Source: Caballeronia novacaledonica (GTDB lineage: Bacteria; Pseudomonadota; Gammaproteobacteria; Burkholderiales; Burkholderiaceae). Taken from it: DNA of 64,000 nucleotides. Below the pieces are notes generated by a model that had not been told where the DNA came from, searched no databases, and worked only from the letters and a program-made list of their open reading frames with translations. A program made the position numbers and the translations under genes. The DNA is taken from NCBI RefSeq assembly GCF_900258035.1, contig NZ_OGTP01000024.1, forward strand, positions 1-64,000, read 5' to 3'. This document shows, one piece after another, positions 24,781 through 31,938 of this stretch; within the stretch, counting starts at the first letter, position 1; each line of letters begins with the position of its first letter.

Positions 24781-25863
24781 CTATTTACCTGCAAACATTT
24801 GTTGCAGTGACGAGACCGCTGCCGCCGTATCCGGCGCTTCCGTGACCGCGCGCACGACGGCCGCGCTGCCGACGCCCGTCGCCAGAACGTCCGGCATCAC
24901 CTTGGCATCGATTCCGCCGATCGCGACGAGCGGCACGCGTCCCGACAGCAACTGCACATAGCGCCTGAGCCGCGCGAGTCCTTGCGGCTTGGTCGGCATG
25001 ACTTTCGTCGTGGTGGGGAAAACCGCGCCGAGCGCCAGATAGCTCGGTTCGAAATGCAGCGCCCGCAGCATCTCGTAATAGCCGTGCGTCGAGAGTCCCA
25101 GCCGCAAGCCGGCCTTCGCGATCGCGTTCAGATCGGCGGTCTGCACGTCTTCCTGACCGAGATGCACGCCGTACGCGCCCGCGGCAATCGCTTCGCGCCA
25201 GTGATCGTTGATGAAAAGCTGCGCGTCATGCCGTCGCCCCGCCTCGACCGAGCGTGCGATTTCGCGTTTCAAATCGGCGGTGTCGGTCGTCTTGCGGCGC
25301 AATTGCGCGGTGCGCACGTCGAGATCGAGCACGCGTTCGACCCAGTCCGCGCTCGGCAGCACCGGATACAGGCCGAGACGATCCGGGCACGCCGGAAAAC
25401 CGCCTTCGGGCGCCGGCGGCAAATCGGCGACGCGCGGGAAAGTCGCGAAGTCGACGGGCCACGCGTCCGCCTTGTTCTCGTCGCCCGCGCGCCAGGCGAG
25501 TGCGAGCGTCAGCGCGTCGTGCGGCTCGAAGTTGCAATCGAGGAAAGCGGCGAGCGCGGCCAGCCAATCGTCCGACCGTTCGCCTTCGAGCGCGAAGCGT
25601 TCGTCGCCACGATGCAGCGTCACGCGGCCCTCACGCGCGTCGAGCACCGCCGCGCCGCTGTCCGCGAATCGCCCGGCGTCCGCATCGTGCGATTCGGTCA
25701 GGACGATCAGATCGTCGGCCTTCGGCGCTTCCGGCGCGGTCAGGCAGATGCGCCAGCGCATCGCCGCCGCGGGCCATTCGCCGAGACGCGCGCGAATCCG
25801 CTCGGCGACTTCGATCAGCTCGTCGGCGGGTGGCCAGAAAACTTCGCGATTCAGCAAGCTCAT
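24781..25863 (-). CDS. thiE: Thiamine-phosphate synthase with a large N-terminal extension
   Basis: Joins the thiazole and pyrimidine phosphates into thiamine phosphate. The C-terminal 199 residues (about 162-360) are a complete ThiE barrel: LYPVLPSADWVERVL, QLFINDHWREAIAAGAYGVH, LGQEDVQTADL, GAVFPTTTKVMPTKPQGL, AIGGIDAKVM. Before it come about 160 residues of no family I recognise (MSLLNREVFWPPADELIEV ... ALTLALAWRAG ... WPVDFATFPRV), rich in acidic residues and Ala. The ATG at 25863 overlaps the thiG stop by 4 nt, so the extension is translated. Last gene of thiOSGE. Confidence 0.93.
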   Translation of the reverse strand: MSLLNREVFWPPADELIEVAERIRARLGEWPAAAMRWRICLTAPEAPKADDLIVLTESHDADAGRFADSGAAVLDAREGRVTLHRGDERFALEGERSDDWLAALAAFLDCNFEPHDALTLALAWRAGDENKADAWPVDFATFPRVADLPPAPEGGFPACPDRLGLYPVLPSADWVERVLDLDVRTAQLRRKTTDTADLKREIARSVEAGRRHDAQLFINDHWREAIAAGAYGVHLGQEDVQTADLNAIAKAGLRLGLSTHGYYEMLRALHFEPSYLALGAVFPTTTKVMPTKPQGLARLRRYVQLLSGRVPLVAIGGIDAKVMPDVLATGVGSAAVVRAVTEAPDTAAAVSSLQQMFAGK

Positions 25864-26666
25864 GCCGCGCCTCCGTCCTGATGCCAGAACGGCATGCCGA
25901 CGACCGGCGTGCTCGCCTGCGCGCTGTCGCGCTCGGCCATCGGACCGGCGAGAAATGCCGTGCGCCCGGCTTCGACGCCGAGCGCGAAGGCCCGCGCCAT
26001 CTGCGGCGGAAACGTCGCCTGTGAGACGGCCGTGTTGAGCAGCACGCCATCGAAGCCCCATTCCATCACCTGGCACGCGTGCGACGGCACGCCGAGACCG
26101 GCATCGACGATCAGCGGCACGTCCGGCAGCCGCTCGCGCAGCGTGCGCAGCCCGTACGGATTGGTCACGCCTTTACCGGTGCCGATCGGCGCGCCCCACG
26201 GCATCAGCGCTTCGCAGCCCGCGTCGAGCAGACGCCGGCCGATCACGAGGTCTTCCGTGCAATACGGCAGCACCTTGAAGCCTTCGCGGACCAGCTTCGT
26301 CGCCGCTTCGACGAGGCCGATCGGGTCGGGTTGCAACGTGTAGTCGTCGCCGATCAGCTCCAGCTTGATCCAGGGCGTCTCGAAAACTTCGCGCGCCATG
26401 TGCGCGGTCGTGAGCACCTCGTCGACGCTCTGACAACCGGCCGTGTTGGGAAGCAGCGCGACGCCGTGGCGCTTGAGCACATCGAAAAAACCGGCTTCGC
26501 CCGTCTCCGACTGGCGGCGCAGCGCGACCGTGACCATGCCCGGCCGTGCGGCGTCGATGGAGTCGGAAAGCGATTGCAGCGACGGATAGCGCGACGTGCC
26601 AAGCAGCACGCGGCTCGGAAAGCTCTCGCCGTAGAGCGTGAGCGTGTCGGCGGTGGATAGGGTCAT
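25860..26666 (-). CDS. thiG: Thiazole synthase
   Basis: Forms the thiazole phosphate of thiamine from deoxyxylulose phosphate, a dehydroglycine donor and ThiS-thiocarboxylate. 268-residue TIM barrel. The Schiff-base lysine is in ETPWIKLELIGDD; other blocks are LLGTSRYPS, LPNTAGCQSVDEV, LMPWGAPIGTGKG and VDAGLGVPSHA. It starts 24 nt after thiS and overlaps thiE by 4 nt. Confidence 0.97.
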   Translation of the reverse strand: MTLSTADTLTLYGESFPSRVLLGTSRYPSLQSLSDSIDAARPGMVTVALRRQSETGEAGFFDVLKRHGVALLPNTAGCQSVDEVLTTAHMAREVFETPWIKLELIGDDYTLQPDPIGLVEAATKLVREGFKVLPYCTEDLVIGRRLLDAGCEALMPWGAPIGTGKGVTNPYGLRTLRERLPDVPLIVDAGLGVPSHACQVMEWGFDGVLLNTAVSQATFPPQMARAFALGVEAGRTAFLAGPMAERDSAQASTPVVGMPFWHQDGGAA

Positions 26667-26689
26667 GATTCGATCCTTCGGTTCGGAAT

Positions 26690-26887
26690 TCAGCCGCCCG
26701 CGACGGGCGACACGACGTCGAGCTTGTCGCCGGCGGCGAGCGTTTTGGTGGCGTGCTCGCCGCGCGCGACAAAGCTGCCGTTCAATGCGACCGCGAACGG
26801 CGGCTTCGCGCCGAACGCGGCGAGCGCTTCGGTGACGGTGGCGGCGTCGGGTAAATCGAAGACGCGCTGATTGATGTGGATGTTCAT
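26690..26887 (-). CDS. thiS: Sulfur-carrier protein ThiS
   Basis: 65-residue ubiquitin-like protein ending in VAGG. The C-terminal Gly-Gly is adenylated and converted to a thiocarboxylate that donates sulfur to ThiG. ALNGSFVARGEHATKTLAAG and DKLDVVSPVAGG are typical. The ATG at 26887 lies 17 nt after the thiO stop. No thiF is present here, so activation must use an enzyme encoded elsewhere. Confidence 0.95.
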   Translation of the reverse strand: MNIHINQRVFDLPDAATVTEALAAFGAKPPFAVALNGSFVARGEHATKTLAAGDKLDVVSPVAGG

Positions 26888-26903
26888 GTTTCTTTCCTGA
26901 TGA

Positions 26904-28043
26904 CTAGAGCGCCGCGACGGCGGTTTCGTCGTGGAGCAAGTCGGGCCAGCGCGCGGTTTCGCGGAATTGCGCGAAGGCTTCGTGATCGCCGAGATCGCCT
27001 GAAACGAGCGCTTCGGCCAGACGGCACGCGGCATCCGCGACTTCGGGGGCGATCATGAAGCCGTGCCGGTACAGGCCGTTCACGCGCAGAGTCCGCGCGC
27101 CGTCCCAGACAATGGCCGGCCGATGATCCGGCAAGGTCGGCCGGCAATGCGCGTTCAGTTCGAGGATGCGCGCCTCGCCGAAGCCCGGATGCACGGCGAA
27201 AGCGGCGCTCAGCAGTTCGAGCGCGGATCGCACGCTCACGGGCGACATGTCTTCGCCTTCCACTTCCGTCGCGCCGATCACGTACAGATCGTTTTCCTTC
27301 GGCGCGATATAGAGCGGATAGCGCGGATGCAGCATGCGCACGGGCCGCGAAAGTCCGATGCCCGGCGCGTGCACGCGCGCGACTTCGCCACGGATGCCGC
27401 GCAGCGCGAGCCACGCGGGCTTTCCGCCCAGACCACGGCAATCGATGATCCAGCGTGCGTCGGGCATTGCATCGACCGGCGTGTTCCAGTGCGTGCGCAC
27501 GCCGCGTGCAACGAGGCCGGCCGCGAGCGCGCTCAGCGCCTGACGGTTATCCAGTTGACCTTCGTTCGGCAGCAGCCAGCCCTGCGCGAAGCGCGTCCCG
27601 AGCGCGGGCTCGGCTTGCGCAACCTGCGCGCCGGCGAGCTTGACGAAACCGCCATCGAGCAGATCGGCGGGGGAATTGGCGCGCAGACGGCGCTCGAAAA
27701 GCGGCGCCTCCGCGCGATCCGCGCCGTGCCAGACGACAAGCGTGCCGTTGCGCTGAAAGAAGACCGGCTCGGGCAATTGTTCGATGAGACGCGGCCAGCG
27801 TTCGAGCGACGCCGCCCCGAGCCCGACGACGAGCGGCTCCGCGCTCGCCGCCTCCGCGAGCGGGGCGAGCATCGCGGCGGCAACCCACGCGGCCGATTGC
27901 GTGCCGGCCGCGTCGCCGCGTTCGTAGAGCGCGACGTCATGACCCGCGCCCGCAAGCTGCCACGCGACAAGCCGCCCGACGAGCCCGCCGCCGACGACGG
28001 CGAAATCCTGCCGGCGCGGCGCGCCCTGTTCGATCCTGTTCAA
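26904..28043 (-). CDS. thiO: Glycine oxidase ThiO
   Basis: FAD-dependent glycine oxidase giving dehydroglycine for ThiG in aerobic thiamine synthesis. N-terminal dinucleotide fold FAVVGGGLVGRLVAWQLAGAG with GHDVALYERGDAAGTQS, later IDCRGLGGKPAW and the DAO-type CRPTLPDHRPAI, NGLYRHGFMIAP. I choose the TTG at 28043 because GGAGA sits 7 nt upstream; an in-frame GTG at 28079 lacks such a site. About 379 residues. First gene of thiOSGE, behind a TPP riboswitch; thiC and thiD are not in the window. Confidence 0.93.
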   Translation of the reverse strand: MNRIEQGAPRRQDFAVVGGGLVGRLVAWQLAGAGHDVALYERGDAAGTQSAAWVAAAMLAPLAEAASAEPLVVGLGAASLERWPRLIEQLPEPVFFQRNGTLVVWHGADRAEAPLFERRLRANSPADLLDGGFVKLAGAQVAQAEPALGTRFAQGWLLPNEGQLDNRQALSALAAGLVARGVRTHWNTPVDAMPDARWIIDCRGLGGKPAWLALRGIRGEVARVHAPGIGLSRPVRMLHPRYPLYIAPKENDLYVIGATEVEGEDMSPVSVRSALELLSAAFAVHPGFGEARILELNAHCRPTLPDHRPAIVWDGARTLRVNGLYRHGFMIAPEVADAACRLAEALVSGDLGDHEAFAQFRETARWPDLLHDETAVAAL

Positions 28044-28242
28044 TTCGATGTCTCCATAGGGCGTGACGCTGCGCTGCACACGAGGAGACGGAGTACGCGA
28101 TCTCGACCGTGCGGGCGCGGCGCCACATCACAAGGACGAAATCAGCGGAGAGACCGGCTCGGCAAGAATGAAACGTGCCGGGCGGAAAGGACATACCGGA
28201 AGAAACTGGAGGAATGGCGCGGATTTCGCGCGTTCTCCGGAA

Positions 28243-28345
28243 ACTTCCCTCGCCGGTATTACCCGGATCGGGTGCAAAGGGTCTCTCTCAGCCTCGCCGC
28301 GCTGCCGGCCGTTCCGGCCGCCGATGCACGCGAAGCACCCCTGTT
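28243..28345 (-). promoter_or_regulatory. TPP riboswitch (THI-box aptamer)
   Basis: On the minus strand the conserved blocks appear in order: CAGGGGTGCTT (P1/P2 5' side), GGCTGAGAGAGACCC (the pyrimidine-sensing turn), CACCCGATCCGGGTAATACC (pyrophosphate-sensing helix P4/P5) and GGCGAGGGAAG (3' side). An extra GC-rich P3 arm (GGCCGGAACGGCC) lies between. It precedes thiOSGE, so it should reduce expression when TPP is plentiful. The spacer to the thiO start codon is about 200 nt; no clear terminator or Shine-Dalgarno-masking stem is visible in it. Confidence 0.95.
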
Positions 28346-28357
28346 TCGTCGAGGATC

Positions 28358-28387
28358 ATTAAAGCATGAAAGGCGAAGGCGCTGCAA
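28358..28387 (-). promoter_or_regulatory. Candidate promoter of the thi operon
   Basis: TTGCAG - 18 nt - TTTAAT on the minus strand, about 12 nt before the first conserved base of the TPP aptamer. Position fits transcription beginning right at the riboswitch. The -35 match to consensus is only partial. Confidence 0.5.
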
Positions 28388-28583
28388 ACCGGGATTGCCC
28401 GCCTTTTATCGCGCGCGGCGGCACTCTGGCACAATGCCGCGAACATGGTTCGCCGGCCGATCGCGCGAAATTAAGCGGGCGTTAAGGGAATCCCGGAACA
28501 ATCTGCGGGGCCGGGAAACGACGCGCGCGGCCCGGCCGCGGACGAAACAATCGGGCGCCCCGGGGCGCATCAGCAGGAAGCTC

Positions 28584-30326
28584 ATGACCAACACTCGTAC
28601 CGAAAGCACACAGCAGAAGGCCGACGAAGTCTCGGCCTGGAGCCTCATCAAGCCCTACTGGGTCTCGGAGGAGCGCGGTGTCGCGTGGGGCCTGCTCGTC
28701 GCGATCATCGCGATCAACATGACGGTCGTGTGGATCAATGTCCGGCTCAACAGCTGGAACGCCGACTTCTACAACGCGCTGCAGAACAAGAACGTCAGGG
28801 ACTTTCCGCATCTGCTGCTGATTTTCACGGGCCTCGCGTTCGCGTACATTCTGCTCGCGGTGTACGGGCGCTATCTGCGGCAGATGCTCGCGTTCCGCTG
28901 GCGGCAATGGCTCACCAACCGGTTTCTGGAGCAATGGCTCGGCGACAAGGCGTTCTACCGCATCGAGCGCGATCGCCTCGCCGACAACCCCGACCAGCGT
29001 ATTTCCGACGACCTTCAGTCCTTCGCCACCACGACGCTTTCGCTGTCGCTCGACCTGCTTTCGACGCTCGTCACGCTCGTCACCTTCATCACGATTCTCT
29101 GGACCATCGCGGGCGCGCTGACGTTCTCGCTCGGCGCCACGCCGATCACGATACCGGGTTACATGGTGTGGGCCGCCGCGCTGTATGCGATTCTCGGTTC
29201 GCTGATCATCCAGAAGGTCGGGCATCCGCTCGTGTCGATCAACTATCAGCAGCAGAAGGTGGAAGCGGATTTTCGCTTCGGGCTGATTCGCGTGCGTGAA
29301 AACGCCGAGCAGATCGCGTTCTACGACGGCATCTCCACCGAAACCGCCAACGCGAAGACCATCTTCCAGCGCATCCGCGACAACTGGTGGCTCATCATGA
29401 AGTACACGAAGCGCATGACCTTCGTGCTGAGCTTCTACGGACAGATCGCGATCATCTTCCCGATCATGGTCGCCGCGCCGCGCTACTTCGCGGGCGCGTT
29501 TTCGTTTGGCGTGCTGATGCAGATTTCATCGGCGTTCGGCACCGTCAGCGATTCGTTTTCGTGGTTCATCAACAGTTATTCGACGTTGGTCGAATGGCGC
29601 GCCACCGTCAACCGTCTGCGCGAATTCAAGCGCGTGATGCGCTCGACGCATATCCGCGAGGAAACGTCGCCGGCGACGGAACGTGGCGGCATCAATCTGC
29701 ATTACACGAGCACGCCGTCGCTCACGACGAACGGCCTGATGCTCGCGCTGCCCAACGGCACGCCGCTCTCGCGCGTGGCGAACGTTTCGATCGAGCCGGG
29801 CTCGCGCTGGCTCGTCGTGGGGCCGTCGGGATCGGGCAAGAGTACGTTGATGCGCGCGCTGGCGGGCTTGTGGCCGTTCGGCGACGGCACCATCGACGCA
29901 CCCGTCGATGCGAAGATGATGTTCATCCCGCAAATGAGCTATCTGCCGATCGGAACGTTGCGCGCGGCGCTCTCGTATCCGTCGCCCGGCGGCACGTTCA
30001 GCGATGACGAATCGCGCGAAGTGCTGCGTCAGTGCAATCTCGAATCGTATGCGGACCGGCTGGAGGAAAGCGCGCACTGGGCGCGGAGTCTTTCGCCGGG
30101 CGAGCAGCAGCGTCTCGCCGCGGCGCGCGTGCTGCTTCACAAGCCGGACTTCGTGTTCCTCGATGAAGCCACCAGCGCGCTCGATGCCGAGAACGAACTG
30201 CATATCTACAACACGCTCGTCGAGCGGCTGCCGAAGGCGGCGATTCTGAGCGTGGCGCATCGCGAGTCGGTGGCGATGTTCCATGACTACAAGATCGAGA
30301 TCGAGCGGGCGATGGCGGAGGTTTGA
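28584..30326 (+). CDS. Fused permease-ATPase ABC transporter, SbmA/BacA-like family
   Basis: 580 residues. N-terminal membrane domain of the SbmA/BacA type (WINVRLNSWNADFYNALQNK, then YGRYLRQMLAFRWRQWLTN, RIERDRLADNPDQRISDDLQ), with about six helices to residue 330, then an ATPase domain: Walker A GPSGSGKST, signature LSPGEQQRLAAARVLL, Walker B FVFLDEATSALD. Relatives (YddA, BclA, Rv1819c, human ABCD group) take up peptides, cobalamin or other bulky solutes; the substrate here is unknown. ATG 28584 has CAGGAAG upstream. Divergent from the riboswitch-controlled thi operon across a 240-nt region. Confidence 0.92.
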   Translation: MTNTRTESTQQKADEVSAWSLIKPYWVSEERGVAWGLLVAIIAINMTVVWINVRLNSWNADFYNALQNKNVRDFPHLLLIFTGLAFAYILLAVYGRYLRQMLAFRWRQWLTNRFLEQWLGDKAFYRIERDRLADNPDQRISDDLQSFATTTLSLSLDLLSTLVTLVTFITILWTIAGALTFSLGATPITIPGYMVWAAALYAILGSLIIQKVGHPLVSINYQQQKVEADFRFGLIRVRENAEQIAFYDGISTETANAKTIFQRIRDNWWLIMKYTKRMTFVLSFYGQIAIIFPIMVAAPRYFAGAFSFGVLMQISSAFGTVSDSFSWFINSYSTLVEWRATVNRLREFKRVMRSTHIREETSPATERGGINLHYTSTPSLTTNGLMLALPNGTPLSRVANVSIEPGSRWLVVGPSGSGKSTLMRALAGLWPFGDGTIDAPVDAKMMFIPQMSYLPIGTLRAALSYPSPGGTFSDDESREVLRQCNLESYADRLEESAHWARSLSPGEQQRLAAARVLLHKPDFVFLDEATSALDAENELHIYNTLVERLPKAAILSVAHRESVAMFHDYKIEIERAMAEV

Positions 30327-30347
30327 TCCGCTCGCAGCACAAAGCAA

Positions 30348-30382
30348 GAAGGCCACGCAGTTGCGTGGCCTTCTCGTTTTTA
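30348..30382 (+). terminator. Intrinsic terminator after the SbmA-like ABC gene
   Basis: GAAGGCCACGC / GCGTGGCCTTC, an 11-bp perfect stem with loop AGTT, then TCGTTTTTA. It lies between the convergent ABC gene (plus) and gltD (minus). The minus-strand side has only broken T-runs, so it acts mainly on the plus strand. Confidence 0.85.
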
Positions 30383-30393
30383 CGCTCGACGGC

Positions 30394-31860
30394 TTACCGC
30401 GGCAATTCGCTCGATCCCATCAGATACGCATCGACCGACCTTGCGCACTGACGACCTTCGCGAATCGCCCAGACGACCAGCGACTGCCCGCGACGCATAT
30501 CGCCCGCGGTGAACACCTTGTCCGCCGACGTGTAATACGCCTTGTCGCCTTCGGTGGAAGCACGCACATTCCCGCGCGCATCCTTCTCGACGCCGAACGC
30601 CTCCAGCACGGGCGACACCGGTTGCGTGAAACCCATCGCGAGCAGCACGAGATCGGCCTTCATCTCGAACTCGGAGTTCGGCACTTCCTGCATCTTGCCG
30701 CCCTTCCACTCGACGCGCACCGCGATCAGCTTCTCGACCTTGCCGTTCTTGCCCTCGAAGCGCTTCGTCGCCACCGACCAGTCGCGATCGCAACCTTCTT
30801 CGTGCGACGACGACGTGCGCAGCTTGATCGGCCAATACGGCCACACGAGCGGCTTGTTCTCTTCCTCGGGCGGCTGCGCGAGCAGTTCGAACTGCGTCAC
30901 GTCCTTCGCGCCATGACGATTCGACGTGCCCACGCAGTCCGAACCCGTATCGCCGCCCCCGATCACGACGACATGCTTGCCCTTCGCCAGCAGTTGATCC
31001 GTCAGCTTGTCGCCGGCATTGACCTTGTTCTGCTGTGGCAGGAATTCCATCGCGTAGTAGATGCCTTCCAGCTCGCGGCCCGGCACCGGCAAATCGCGCG
31101 GCGTTTCCGAACCGCCCGCGATCACGACCGCGTCGAACTGTTCCTTCAGCTCGTCCGGCGTGATCGTTTCCTTCGCCGTGTTGCCGATGTACGCCGGCAG
31201 CGGATCACGGCCGATGAACACGTTCGTGCGGAACGACACGCCTTCCGCTTCCATCTGGCGCATGCGGCGATCGATCAGCCACTTCTCCAGCTTGAAGTCG
31301 GGAATGCCGTAACGCAGCAGACCGCCGATGCGATCGTTCTTCTCGAACACGACGACCTCATGCCCCGCGCGCCCGAGCTGCTGCGCGGCCGCGAGACCGG
31401 CGGGGCCCGAACCGACGACGGCGACCTTCTTGCCCGTCTTGTGCTTCGGCGGCTGCGGCACGACCCAGCCTTCGGCGAATGCCTTGTCGATGATCGCGTG
31501 CTCGATCGACTTGATGCCGACCGGATCGTCGTTGATGCCGAGCGTGCACGCCGCTTCGCACGGCGCCGGGCAGATGCGGCCCGTGAATTCCGGGAAGTTG
31601 TTGGTCGAGTGCAGCACGTTGATCGCGCTCTTCCAGTCCTGCTGGAACACGAGATCGTTGAAGTCCGGAATGATGTTGTTGACCGGACAGCCGTTGTTGC
31701 AAAACGGAATGCCGCAATCCATGCAGCGCGCGCCTTGAATCTTGGCGTCTTCATCCGTCAGCGCGGCGACGAATTCCTTGTAATGCTTGACGCGGGTCAG
31801 CGGTGCTTCGTACGCCTCGTGGCGGCGTTCGAATTCGAGAAAACCGGTTGCCTTGCCCAT
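30394..31860 (-). CDS. gltD: Glutamate synthase small subunit
   Basis: NADPH-oxidising subunit of glutamate synthase (GOGAT). 488 residues from MGKATGFLEF (ATG at 31860). N-terminal Fe-S domain cysteines in CMDCGIPFCNNGCPVNNIIP and later CPAPCEAACTLG; FAD-binding VAVVGSGPAGLAAAQQLGRA; NADPH-binding VVVIGGGDTGSDC; C-terminal AGDMRRGQSLVVWAIREGRQ. It follows gltB after 78 nt. Confidence 0.98.
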   Translation of the reverse strand: MGKATGFLEFERRHEAYEAPLTRVKHYKEFVAALTDEDAKIQGARCMDCGIPFCNNGCPVNNIIPDFNDLVFQQDWKSAINVLHSTNNFPEFTGRICPAPCEAACTLGINDDPVGIKSIEHAIIDKAFAEGWVVPQPPKHKTGKKVAVVGSGPAGLAAAQQLGRAGHEVVVFEKNDRIGGLLRYGIPDFKLEKWLIDRRMRQMEAEGVSFRTNVFIGRDPLPAYIGNTAKETITPDELKEQFDAVVIAGGSETPRDLPVPGRELEGIYYAMEFLPQQNKVNAGDKLTDQLLAKGKHVVVIGGGDTGSDCVGTSNRHGAKDVTQFELLAQPPEEENKPLVWPYWPIKLRTSSSHEEGCDRDWSVATKRFEGKNGKVEKLIAVRVEWKGGKMQEVPNSEFEMKADLVLLAMGFTQPVSPVLEAFGVEKDARGNVRASTEGDKAYYTSADKVFTAGDMRRGQSLVVWAIREGRQCARSVDAYLMGSSELPR

Positions 31861-31938
31861 TTCTTTCTCTATGTACAGTGAGGGACCTGCTTCCCGATGC
31901 GCTCGCATCGGGAAGGCCTTCTATCTATGAAACCGGCT

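Noticed and set aside
27937..28194. Short minus-strand frame beginning after the TPP aptamer, possible leader peptide
   Set aside because: No ribosome site before its ATG at 28194 and it runs out of frame into thiO. Nothing suggests translation.
27063..28583. N-terminal extension of the SbmA-like ABC gene back to 27063
   Set aside because: The upstream part runs antisense to thiO and the riboswitch. The family N-terminus begins after the ATG at 28584, which has its own ribosome site.
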